Origin: Dyadobacter sp. 676
Lineage (GTDB): Bacteria; Bacteroidota; Bacteroidia; Cytophagales; Spirosomataceae
Reading direction: 5' to 3'
Assembly: GCF_040448675.1 (NCBI RefSeq)
Contig: NZ_CP159289.1
Coordinates: 6,555,001-6,619,000 of the forward strand
Length of the DNA stretch: 64,000 nucleotides
In this document: positions 35,683-43,532 of the stretch, one piece after another
Layout of the letters: every line of letters starts with the position of its first letter
Numbering within the stretch: the stretch's first letter is position 1
Notes under the pieces: model-generated
What the model saw: the letters and a program-made list of their open reading frames with translations, nothing else
Databases searched by the model: none
What the model was told of the DNA's origin: nothing
Translations under genes and position numbers: made by a program

Positions 35683-36447
35683 TTGACAAAAGTAAACAAT
35701 CTCCTCACCCGGCAACGAATAACGCTGCACCTCGGCCGGGGTCAGTTCGTCCATCACAAAGCGGTCCTCGGTTACTTTGAAACCGCCTTTTTCCAACTCA
35801 CGGCCATAGTTGCGGCCGAAGAGGCGAAGGTGGTCGTTTTGAAGGAAGTGCTTTTCGCGTTCCTTCGGATCGGTGATCGTCGGATCTTCGTAGGTTACTT
35901 CGTATTTCATATTCTGGGGCGATTGGATCAATGCCCAGCCGCCTGGTTTGAGCACACGATGGAGCTCGCTTATGGCGAGAATATAGTCGTCGACGTGCTC
36001 CATCACGTGGTTGCAGAATGCGACGTCGAAAGTATTGTCGGGAAAGGGGATCCGGTGAATGTCCATTTTTACCTTCGCGAGGGGTGACTCGATGTCGGCG
36101 GTGATGTAATCCAGGTTTTTCATCTGCTCGAAGCGGTCGATGAAGCAGTATTCGGGCGCTACGTGCAGCACTTTGAGATTGGCGGTATAAAAATTCGTTT
36201 TGCGCTTCATATACAGGGCCATCAGCCGGTGCCGTTCGAGCGACAGGCAGCTGGGGCACAACGCATTCTCGCGGCTCGACGTGTTGCGGCCGTAGGGCAG
36301 GAACTTGCGGTACCTGCTGTTGCATACGGGGCACTCCACTTTGTTGCCGATATAGAAAATGCTGAGCAGCCGCGCAGCCCAGTGTCCTACGAGTTGCAGG
36401 TACGGTCGCGGGATGTAGCGCAGAACTAAACTAATGATGGATTTCAT
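35677..36447 (-). CDS. SAM-dependent methyltransferase with N-terminal zinc-binding motif
   Basis: 256 aa, start ATG 36447. An N-terminal CPVC..CPSC pattern (about residues 39-72) looks like a zinc ribbon. The class I methyltransferase domain follows (LHVAPEYCF motif I-like, DIHRIPFPDNTFDVAFCNHVMEHVDD, VLKPGGWALIQSP), with the DxHxxPF pattern of ubiquinone/menaquinone-type methyltransferases. The target may be a sugar or secondary metabolite. The TAG stop lies inside the right arm of repeat A, and the gene is tail-to-tail with the glycosyltransferase. Confidence 0.82.
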   Translation of the reverse strand: MKSIISLVLRYIPRPYLQLVGHWAARLLSIFYIGNKVECPVCNSRYRKFLPYGRNTSSRENALCPSCLSLERHRLMALYMKRKTNFYTANLKVLHVAPEYCFIDRFEQMKNLDYITADIESPLAKVKMDIHRIPFPDNTFDVAFCNHVMEHVDDYILAISELHRVLKPGGWALIQSPQNMKYEVTYEDPTITDPKEREKHFLQNDHLRLFGRNYGRELEKGGFKVTEDRFVMDELTPAEVQRYSLPGEEIVYFCQK

Positions 36448-36506
36448 TAAACCAATTGACTAAAAATTAATAATTTTAGGATCACAACACCGAATAGCCT
36501 GGATAA

Positions 36507-36941
36507 ATGATCCCCTCGATTGACCCGAAACCACCTGGAAAGCGACTGATCAAAAAGATGTCGACACGCACGAAATGGATGATATTAGCTCCATTAGGCC
36601 TGTTGCTTTTCAGTTTTGGTCTTACTGTCCTCAGCGAAGCAGCGCATCAGCGGCGTATCGGGGAGCCTACGCAGGTTTGGGTCGTGCTGGGCCTTTACAG
36701 CCTGGCGCTTATCAACGGCGGCCTGATCATGTTCGGTGAGGCGCTGCGGTTCCGTATTTTGCTGGACGTCCGTCGCGAAACACGCCGTAGTATGCGCCAG
36801 TTGCTGCGGAAGGTCAATCTGAAAGCTGCCGGAAAAAACAAGTCCGGTAAAAAAAGCAAAAAGCCCTACCAAAACAGATTGACAGGACTAGTTGATAGCA
36901 TTCCGAAGAGGCTGGATTATTTTTTATTTGCTTCGAATTGA
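36507..36941 (+). CDS. two-helix membrane protein of unknown function
   Basis: 144 aa, start ATG 36507 (ATG at 36558 also possible). Two transmembrane helices (WMILAPLGLLLFSFGLTVL and VVLGLYSLALINGGLIMFG) are followed by a Lys/Arg-rich cytoplasmic tail. No domain is recognised. The 3' end overlaps the 3' end of the small basic protein gene by 25 bp, tail to tail. Confidence 0.7.
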   Translation: MIPSIDPKPPGKRLIKKMSTRTKWMILAPLGLLLFSFGLTVLSEAAHQRRIGEPTQVWVVLGLYSLALINGGLIMFGEALRFRILLDVRRETRRSMRQLLRKVNLKAAGKNKSGKKSKKPYQNRLTGLVDSIPKRLDYFLFASN

Positions 36942-37069
36942 GCCTTGATAGCCTCAACGTCAACATTGCGCACTTCTGGTTTGCGTAGAAGGTTTTTGAT
37001 TGTAGCAACGCGGTTGTTGGCAACTGCCTTGTTTCTGCGACCTTTACGTTTTAATTCCGTAACTCCCAT
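36917..37069 (-). CDS. 50-aa conserved basic protein
   Basis: ATG 37069 to TAA 36917 gives 50 residues starting MGVTELKRKGRRNKAVANN and ending EAIKAQFEANKK, strongly basic in the N-terminal half (KRKGRRNK). I recall short proteins of this form as conserved but unnamed in Cytophagales. It could bind RNA or DNA. It is divergent from hisS and overlaps the neighbouring membrane protein gene by 25 bp at the 3' ends. Confidence 0.7.
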   Translation of the reverse strand: MGVTELKRKGRRNKAVANNRVATIKNLLRKPEVRNVDVEAIKAQFEANKK

Positions 37070-37213
37070 TGTAAAAGTTTGTTTTGTGAAAGAGCCGCAA
37101 AATTAAGCATTTTAACGTAAATAATGCACGCAATAGTCATAAATATTGCATAACCTGCCCTAACTTTACGGTTTCATAGGCCATTCGAGGCCCAATTTCA
37201 CAGCATTATCAGA

Positions 37214-38584
37214 ATGAGTAAACCATCTCTTGCCCGCGGAACCCGTGACTTTGGTCCGGAGCAAATGGCAAAGCGTACTTTCATTTTCGACACCATCCGA
37301 CGCTCTTTCCAACGATACGGTTTTCTGCCTTTGGAAACACCCGCTTTTGAAAACCTGTCGGTACTGATGGGTAAATATGGAGAAGAGGGCGACCAACTGT
37401 TATTCAAAATACTGAATTCCGGCGATTTCAGCGGAAAGCTCACCGACGCCGACTGGCATGCGGGCTCGAAATCTTTGACTAACAAAATTTCTGAAAAAGG
37501 CTTGCGCTACGACCTTACCGTGCCGTTCGCGCGCTACGTAGTAATGAACCGTGGCACGCTGGCTATGCCTTTCAAACGTTACCAGATCCAACCCGTCTGG
37601 CGCGCCGACCGTCCGCAGAAGGGCCGCTACCGTGAGTTTTACCAATGCGACGCCGACGTGGTAGGCACCGATTCGCTGCTTTGCGAAGCGGAAATTGTGA
37701 TGCTTTTGCATGATATCCTGCCTGCATTGGGTATTAATGACTTTACAGTAAAGATCAATAACCGTAAAATCCTGACCGGCATCGCCGACATGATCGGGGC
37801 GCACGGCATGGAGGGGCCGCTTTGTGTAGCGATCGACAAATTGGATAAAATCGGGAAGGAGAAAGTCGTTGAAGAACTCGCCGAACGCGGTTTCGCCGCT
37901 GACAGTATCGATAAGCTCGAACCGATTTTCAATCTTTCGAATGCTGGGGATCCGTTTGCGGAGCTGAAAAGCTGGCTGGCCGGATCGGAAGTGGCGTTGA
38001 AAGGTATTCAGGAGCTGGAAGAAGTTTGGGCAATGGTGAAGGTCCTGGGACTGGAAAATGCGAAGATCGAGTTCGATGTCACGCTCGCACGCGGACTTTC
38101 CTATTACACGGGCGCTATTTTCGAAGTGAAGGCCAATAATGTACAGATCGGCAGCATTTCGGGCGGCGGCCGCTACGATAACCTGACGGGTACATTCGGT
38201 GTGCCGGGCATTTCCGGCGTAGGTATCTCGTTGGGAGTAGACCGTATTTATGATGTGATGGAAGAATTGAACCTTTTCCCCGAAAGCCAGAAGACCAGCA
38301 CGAAGGTAATGATCTCCAATTTCGATCAGGAGGCATTTGCTTATGGCCTGTCGATCCTGCCGAAACTCCGGAAAGCAGGTATTAACTCGGAGATTTACCC
38401 GGATCCGGTGAAGCTGAAAAAGCAGCTGGATTACGCCGACCGCAAGAATATCCCGTTCGTGATTCTGATCGGTTCGGAAGAAATCCAGTCGGGTTTGCTG
38501 ACTTTGAAAAACATGAAAACCGGCGAACAGCAGAAACTGAAAGCGGAAGATATCATAACTTTGCTCGACCGGGAAGACCAATAA
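37214..38584 (+). CDS. hisS: histidyl-tRNA synthetase
   Basis: 456 aa, start ATG 37214. The class II aminoacyl-tRNA synthetase motifs are present: motif 2 (FKRYQIQPVWRADRPQKGRYREFYQCDADVVG) and the histidine A/motif 3 region (LARGLSYYTGAIFEV, then GGRYDNLTG and GVGISLGVDRIY). A C-terminal anticodon-binding domain follows (ASNFD..-like region ..KVMISNF..). It charges tRNA-His. The gene is followed by hisG after 47 bp, and hisS-hisG neighbourhood is common. Confidence 0.96.
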   Translation: MSKPSLARGTRDFGPEQMAKRTFIFDTIRRSFQRYGFLPLETPAFENLSVLMGKYGEEGDQLLFKILNSGDFSGKLTDADWHAGSKSLTNKISEKGLRYDLTVPFARYVVMNRGTLAMPFKRYQIQPVWRADRPQKGRYREFYQCDADVVGTDSLLCEAEIVMLLHDILPALGINDFTVKINNRKILTGIADMIGAHGMEGPLCVAIDKLDKIGKEKVVEELAERGFAADSIDKLEPIFNLSNAGDPFAELKSWLAGSEVALKGIQELEEVWAMVKVLGLENAKIEFDVTLARGLSYYTGAIFEVKANNVQIGSISGGGRYDNLTGTFGVPGISGVGISLGVDRIYDVMEELNLFPESQKTSTKVMISNFDQEAFAYGLSILPKLRKAGINSEIYPDPVKLKKQLDYADRKNIPFVILIGSEEIQSGLLTLKNMKTGEQQKLKAEDIITLLDREDQ

Positions 38585-38631
38585 CCCTAATTCAATACCG
38601 ACAAACGGCTGCGTGAGCAACCTATAACTTT

Positions 38632-39495
38632 ATGAATGATAATATTTTAAGAATTGCCATCCAGAAATCGGGCAGGCTCAGTGAAGATTCTTTAAAACTG
38701 ATCAAAGAATGCGGCATCCGTTTCGACAACGGGGCAGGTAAGCTCAAAACCGACGCGACGAACTTTCCCGCCGAAATCCTTTTCCTCCGCGACGACGATA
38801 TCCCCGGTTATGTGGAAGACGGCGTGGCGCATCTGGGGATCGTAGGAGAGAATGTTTCGGAAGAGTCGTGCAAGGACGTGGATACCGTTCATAAGCTGGG
38901 CTTTTCGAAATGCCGCCTGTCGATCGGCGTTTTGCGTGAGCAGGAATATAAGGGTGTACAGGACCTGCAAGGCAAGAGCATTGCGACCACCTATCCCCGG
39001 TTGCTGGAACAATATCTTAAATCCCATAATGTTACGGCGGATATTCACGAGATCAGCGGGTCGGTGGAGATCGCGCCGAGCATTGGCCTGGCCGATGCGG
39101 TTTGCGATATCGTAAGCTCGGGCAGCACTTTGCTGAGCAATGGTTTGAAAGAAGTGGAAACGATTTTCCGCTCGGAAGCCGTCATGATCGCCAGCAAGCA
39201 TCTTTCCGATGTGCAGAAAGGCCTGCTGGACCAGCTTTTGTTCCGTATCAAGTCGGTGCAGGTGGCGAAGAACAACAAATACATTTTGCTCAACTGCCCC
39301 GTGGAGGCCGTGGAGAATATCAGCCGGTTCCTGCCGGGCATGCGTTCCCCTACGATCCTGCCATTGGCGACCGAAGGCTGGTGTTCGCTGCATTCGGTGA
39401 TCAACGAGAACGAGTTCTGGGAGAATATCGAAAAGATACGCCAGGCCGGTGCGGAGGGAATCCTGGTGATCCCGATTGAGAAAATGATTGTTTAA
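38632..39495 (+). CDS. hisG: ATP phosphoribosyltransferase (long form)
   Basis: 287 aa, start ATG 38632. The N-terminal RIAIQKSGRLSEDSLKLIKECG and the PRPP-site region IVSSGSTLLSNGLKEVETIF are typical of HisG. The long form has a C-terminal regulatory ACT-like domain (from about 210, ILLNCPVEAVENISRFLPG), which binds histidine for feedback inhibition. It catalyses the first step of histidine synthesis. hisD follows after 33 bp. Confidence 0.96.
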   Translation: MNDNILRIAIQKSGRLSEDSLKLIKECGIRFDNGAGKLKTDATNFPAEILFLRDDDIPGYVEDGVAHLGIVGENVSEESCKDVDTVHKLGFSKCRLSIGVLREQEYKGVQDLQGKSIATTYPRLLEQYLKSHNVTADIHEISGSVEIAPSIGLADAVCDIVSSGSTLLSNGLKEVETIFRSEAVMIASKHLSDVQKGLLDQLLFRIKSVQVAKNNKYILLNCPVEAVENISRFLPGMRSPTILPLATEGWCSLHSVINENEFWENIEKIRQAGAEGILVIPIEKMIV

Positions 39496-39528
39496 ATGCC
39501 CCGGAAACCGGGTTTTGATTTTGACATT

Positions 39529-40799
39529 ATGAATATCATTCCATTTCCGGAAAGGGAACAATGGCCCGCATTGCTGGCCCGGCCCGTTCTGGAAGCACAG
39601 GATATCGAGGGGCGGGTGTTGCCCGTCCTCGAACAAGTAAAAAAAGGAGGGCGACGCGGGTATCAAAGCCCTCGCCCTGAAATTTGACAAACTGGAACTG
39701 ACCGAGCTCGCATTTTCGGAGAAGGATATCGCCGAAGCAGGCGATAAGCTGGACGATGCATTGAAAGCGGCGATCGGCCAGGCTTACGAGAATATCTACA
39801 AATTCCACAAAGGGCAATTGCAAGCGCCAGAGAAAGTGGAAACGATGCCCGGCGTAACCTGCTGGCGCAAAAGCGTGGGAATCGAGAAGGTGGGGATTTA
39901 CATTCCCGGAGGCTCAGCCCCGTTGTTCAGTACGGTTTTGATGCTCGGGATTCCGGCGCAGATCGCCGGTTGCAAGGATATTGTACTCTGCACGCCGTCC
40001 GATCATCCGGCTATTTTGTATGCGGCTAAATTGGTTGGCGTTACCAAGGCGTTTCGCATCGGTGGCGCGCAGGCGATAGCGGCTATGGCTTACGGTACCG
40101 AAAGTGTTCCGAAGGTTTATAAAATATTTGGGCCCGGAAACCAATATGTCACCACCGCTAAAATGCTGGTCAGCAAAGAAGGCCTGGCGATCGATATGCC
40201 GGCCGGGCCTTCGGAAGTGGCTATTTATGCGGACGATACGGCGTTGCCTTGTTTTGTAGCTGCCGACTTGCTTTCCCAGGCCGAACACGGCGCCGATAGC
40301 CAGGTTTTATTGGTTTCTACCAGCAAGAAGTTGCTCGGTGCGGTGAATATCGCATTGGCCGAACAACTGGAAGTGCTTCCACGTAAAAGAGCTGGCCGCT
40401 CAGGCCATGGTGAACAGCAAGGCGATCCTGGTCGAAACCGGGGAAGAAGCCATTGAAATACTCAACCAATATGCGGCGGAGCATTTGATCCTCAGCATTG
40501 CCAATGCGGAAGAGGTTGCCGGGAAAATATATAATGCCGGTTCTATATTCCTGGGCAATTACACGCCCGAATCGTGCGGGGATTATGCGTCGGGTACCAA
40601 CCACACATTGCCTACCAATGGCCACGCAAGGGCTTACAGCGGGGTTTCGGTGGATAGCTTCGTCAAAAAAATCACCGTGCAGCATATTACGGAGGAAGGC
40701 ATCCGCAACATCGGTCCTACGGTAGAAGCCATGGCCGCAGCCGAGTCGCTCGACGCCCATAAGAACGCCGTGAGCATTCGGTTGAAAAGTCTTTTGTGA
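39529..40799 (+). pseudogene. hisD: histidinol dehydrogenase, frame broken twice
   Basis: From ATG 39529 (MNIIPFPEREQWPALLARPV) the frame breaks at the A7 run 39639-39645 and again at the A4 run 40385-40388. Removing one A at each site restores a full HisD: KKEGDAGIKALALKFD.. at the first site and LPRKELAAQAMVNSKAI at the second. The restored protein has the HisD signatures (YIPGGSAP, FGPGNQYVTTAK, DMPAGPSE, SQAEHGADSQ, TNHTLPTNGHARAYSG). The spacing to hisG is normal and the reading is intact elsewhere. I labelled it pseudogene because the frame as given cannot encode the enzyme; sequencing error is the likelier cause. Histidine synthesis would otherwise need hisD elsewhere. Confidence 0.85.
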
Positions 40800-40816
40800 A
40801 AAAATTTTAAGTTCGG

Positions 40817-40847
40817 GAAATTTGTCCTAAATTAGAGGACAAATTTC
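40817..40847 (+). promoter_or_regulatory. inverted repeat upstream of the RES-Xre pair
   Basis: GAAATTTGTCCT (40817-40828) and AGGACAAATTTC (40836-40847) are perfect 12-bp reverse complements with a 7-bp spacer, 17 bp before the antitoxin ATG. This is a likely operator for the Xre-type antitoxin (autoregulation) and may also act as a weak terminator for hisD. Confidence 0.65.
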
Positions 40848-40864
40848 AACGGCCTTAAAATTAC

Positions 40865-41299
40865 ATGGAAATGACAGCATACATGGTAAACGAACGTTTG
40901 GGAGGCTACGGAATCCTCAAACATGCTGTAAAGAATGACTTCGACCTGGCTTACCTGGCCGAAAACGGCGTTCCGAAAGCCTCTATCCAGCACCTGGCTG
41001 ATTCAATCGGGATGGATATCAAAGATGTGATAGCGCTGTTGCCTGTTACTTCAAGGAACTTGCAGCGATACAATGACATCGACCTGCTCAGCAATGTAGT
41101 TTCTGATCATCTGATCGCCCTGGCTGACTTGTTCTCGGTAGGGAACAGGGTTTTGGGTAAAGAGTATTTCCTCGATTGGCTGAACAACGAGGTACCTGCG
41201 CTGGGTAGTGAGAAACCGATCAGCTTTTTACGGACCCATGCGGGTATAGAGCTGGTTAAAACCGAATTGGGGCGCATGGAACACGGTATTTTCGCTTAA
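40865..41299 (+). CDS. Xre/MbcA/ParS-type antitoxin (DUF2384)
   Basis: 144 aa, start ATG 40865 (ATG 40871 also possible). The N-terminal half has the degenerate Xre-like HTH (VPKASIQHLADSIGMDIKDVIALLPVTSRNLQRY). The C-terminal half, ALADLFSVGNRVLGKEYFLDWLNNEVPALGSEKP, is the DUF2384 toxin-binding domain. It neutralises the RES toxin encoded next, with which its stop codon overlaps by 1 bp. It also autoregulates, probably through the inverted repeat upstream. Confidence 0.88.
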   Translation: MEMTAYMVNERLGGYGILKHAVKNDFDLAYLAENGVPKASIQHLADSIGMDIKDVIALLPVTSRNLQRYNDIDLLSNVVSDHLIALADLFSVGNRVLGKEYFLDWLNNEVPALGSEKPISFLRTHAGIELVKTELGRMEHGIFA

Positions 41300-41751
41300 T
41301 GGAGCTTTTCAGGATAACACGATCGGAATATCAGGAAGATTTGAGTGGAATAGGGGCTTTCTACAACGGAGGAAGATGGAATTCCCCGAGAAATGCCATG
41401 CTTTATACCTCCTCGCACCGCTCGCTGGCTATGCTGGAAGTGCTCGTACACTGGCATAAAACAGTGACGCCCCCGAATTACGTGATCGTTTGCCTGGAAT
41501 TACCCGATGATCTGGCGACCGTTACCGAGCCGAGCCTGATCCCCGACTGGCCGGAAGACCAGCAATGGAGCAAAAATACGGGCGACGCCTGGCTGAAAGC
41601 CGGGAACAGTCTTTTGCTGAAAGTGCCCTCGGTGGTGGTGAAGGCGGAGCAGAACTACCTGGTCAACCCGATGCATCCCGACGTTGTTTCGCTCAGGATC
41701 ACCGATATAGAGCCACTCAATTTCGATAAAAGGCTCTTTAAAAAGATTTAG
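41299..41751 (+). CDS. RES-domain toxin
   Basis: 150 aa, start ATG 41299. The GGRWNSPRNAMLYTSSHRSLAMLEVLVH block is the RES signature: the conserved R26 near GRWN, E47 in AMLEVLVH and a later S in LLKVPSVVVKAEQNYLVNPMHPD. RES toxins hydrolyse NAD+ or transfer ADP-ribose to housekeeping enzymes. Here it forms a type II toxin-antitoxin pair lying between hisD and hisC in the same orientation. Confidence 0.88.
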   Translation: MELFRITRSEYQEDLSGIGAFYNGGRWNSPRNAMLYTSSHRSLAMLEVLVHWHKTVTPPNYVIVCLELPDDLATVTEPSLIPDWPEDQQWSKNTGDAWLKAGNSLLLKVPSVVVKAEQNYLVNPMHPDVVSLRITDIEPLNFDKRLFKKI

Positions 41752-41787
41752 AACCCACACACGGCAACCGCCGTAATTTACGTTAGT

Positions 41788-42861
41788 ATGAACAATAGTT
41801 TCGACCTCAACAAACTTCTCCGCCCGCACATCCTCACGTTGGCCCCGTATTCCTCCGCAAGGGACGAATACACCGGTCATGCAGGGATATTCCTGGATGC
41901 GAACGAAAACCCCTACGGCTCGGTGACAGGCGAGCGTTATAACCGCTACCCCGATCCTTACCAGGCCGAAATCAAACAAAAGCTGGGGCCGATCAAGCAG
42001 GTGAGCCCCGATCGTATTTTTCTTGGGAACGGCAGCGACGAGCCGATCGACCTGCTCACGCGCGCTACGTGTACGCCCGGGCACGACCGTGTGATCATCC
42101 TGCCGCCAACTTATGGCATGTACGAGGTAAGCGCATCGATCCACGATGTAAAAATCGATAAGGTGTCACTTACGAACGACTATCATATCGACACACAGGC
42201 TGTTCTGAATGCGGTAACACCTTCGACGAAGATCATCTGGATATGCTCGCCGAATAACCCGACGGGTAATGTCATGCAGCGCGACGCCATTCAAACCATT
42301 CTGGAAAATTTCAGCGGACTGGTGGTTGTGGATGAAGCGTACATCGATTTTACCAGCGAGCCTTCCTGGATACGGCATTTGGACCAATACCCTAACCTGG
42401 TGGTATTGCAGACATTCTCCAAAGCCTGGGGCCTGGCGGGCATCCGCGTAGGTATGTGTTTTGCTTCACCCGAGCTGATCCGCATTCTGAACAAGATCAA
42501 ACCGCCTTACAATATCAGTTTGCCGGCACAGCAGGCGTTGCTGGAAGGCCTGGACGGCGTCGGGAAAAAAGACAAAATGGTAGCCGATATTCTCGAACAG
42601 CGCGAGGCATTGGCAGGCATGCTGCAAAGCTTGCCTATTGTGGTTAAAATTCACCCCACGGATGCCAACTTCCTGCTCGTGCAGTTCGAAGATGCCCGAA
42701 AGGTGATGGACTACCTGATCAGCGAGACCATCATCGTGCGTGACCGCTCACGTGTACACCTGTGCGAAGGATGCCTGCGGATCACGGTCGGAACGAAAGA
42801 AGAAAACGAAGTTTTGATCGAATCATTAAAGAAATTCCGCTCTCATAGCGTTATTGTGTAA
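41788..42861 (+). CDS. hisC: histidinol-phosphate aminotransferase
   Basis: 357 aa, start ATG 41788. It is a fold type I PLP aminotransferase: FLDANENPYGSV, NGSDEPIDLLTRA, CSPNNPTGN, VVDEAYIDF, the Schiff-base Lys in QTFSKAWGLAGIRVG and the C-terminal LRITVGTKEENE. It converts imidazole-acetol phosphate to histidinol phosphate. It should be followed by hisB in many Bacteroidota, but here an outer-membrane protein follows, so hisB and later genes lie elsewhere. Confidence 0.95.
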   Translation: MNNSFDLNKLLRPHILTLAPYSSARDEYTGHAGIFLDANENPYGSVTGERYNRYPDPYQAEIKQKLGPIKQVSPDRIFLGNGSDEPIDLLTRATCTPGHDRVIILPPTYGMYEVSASIHDVKIDKVSLTNDYHIDTQAVLNAVTPSTKIIWICSPNNPTGNVMQRDAIQTILENFSGLVVVDEAYIDFTSEPSWIRHLDQYPNLVVLQTFSKAWGLAGIRVGMCFASPELIRILNKIKPPYNISLPAQQALLEGLDGVGKKDKMVADILEQREALAGMLQSLPIVVKIHPTDANFLLVQFEDARKVMDYLISETIIVRDRSRVHLCEGCLRITVGTKEENEVLIESLKKFRSHSVIV

Positions 42862-42908
42862 CCGCTGTTTCAGCGTTCCAGGAACATTTCCCCCGATTTA
42901 CTTAAATT

Positions 42909-43430
42909 ATGAAGAAATTAGCCTTAACTATTATTTGCGCACTTTGCTTCGGAATGGCGCATGCTCAATACGACAACTGGGCCGTAGGTTTCAAACTTGG
43001 TGAGCCCACCGGCGTCAACATCCGGAAGTATTTCAACAACATCCACGCTATCGACGTGACCATCGGTACTTACGGTGGCATCCTCAGCAACGACCGCAAG
43101 TATCGGGGCGATAACGGGATTTACAAAAACACCGGTATTTCGCTCCAAATGCATTATTTGTGGCATACGCCATTATTCAACTCGGAAGCCGTACACGTGT
43201 ATTACGGCATCGGCGGGCAGATTAACAACCGCCGCTCGTACCCGAAACGCCTGAATGGTCAATATGAAAAGAATCTTACCCTGGGCGGTTCGGCGTTGGG
43301 CGGTTTTGAATATTACATACCCGATAACCGTATTTCGGTGTTCCTGGAAGGGGGAACGTATGTGGAGCTGTTGAGAAAGCCTTTCTTCCTGAGCCCCAAT
43401 ATCTCGGCGGGTATTCGCTTTAATCTTTAA
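42909..43430 (+). CDS. small outer-membrane beta-barrel protein
   Basis: 173 aa, start ATG 42909, with a signal peptide ending at GMAHA-QY. The mature part has alternating beta-strand pattern (WAVGFKLGEPTGVNIRKYF, ISLQMHYLWHTPLF, ISVFLEGGTYVEL) and ends in GIRFNL. It resembles the general class of OmpW/outer-membrane-beta-barrel proteins of Bacteroidota; function unknown. An intrinsic terminator follows. Confidence 0.78.
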   Translation: MKKLALTIICALCFGMAHAQYDNWAVGFKLGEPTGVNIRKYFNNIHAIDVTIGTYGGILSNDRKYRGDNGIYKNTGISLQMHYLWHTPLFNSEAVHVYYGIGGQINNRRSYPKRLNGQYEKNLTLGGSALGGFEYYIPDNRISVFLEGGTYVELLRKPFFLSPNISAGIRFNL

Positions 43431-43457
43431 GCAACACTTCCTTTAAAAGTATACGAG

Positions 43458-43480
43458 AAGCAGGCGCAAGCCTGCTTTTT
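43458..43480 (+). terminator. intrinsic terminator
   Basis: AAGCAGGC (43458-43465) and GCCTGCTT (43470-43477) pair around GCAA, followed by TTTT. It ends the his-region transcript after the outer-membrane protein gene. Confidence 0.9.
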
Positions 43481-43532
43481 TGCTTAATTTGATCCGCAGT
43501 TTCGATTCGCTTCACCAACTTATCAGCGCAAA

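Noticed and set aside
37400..38620. 406-codon minus-strand frame antisense to hisS
   Set aside because: hisS motifs are complete on the plus strand; the antisense frame has no recognised domain.
38692..39690. 332-codon minus-strand frame antisense to hisG
   Set aside because: hisG is complete on the plus strand and the frame has no promoter or domain.
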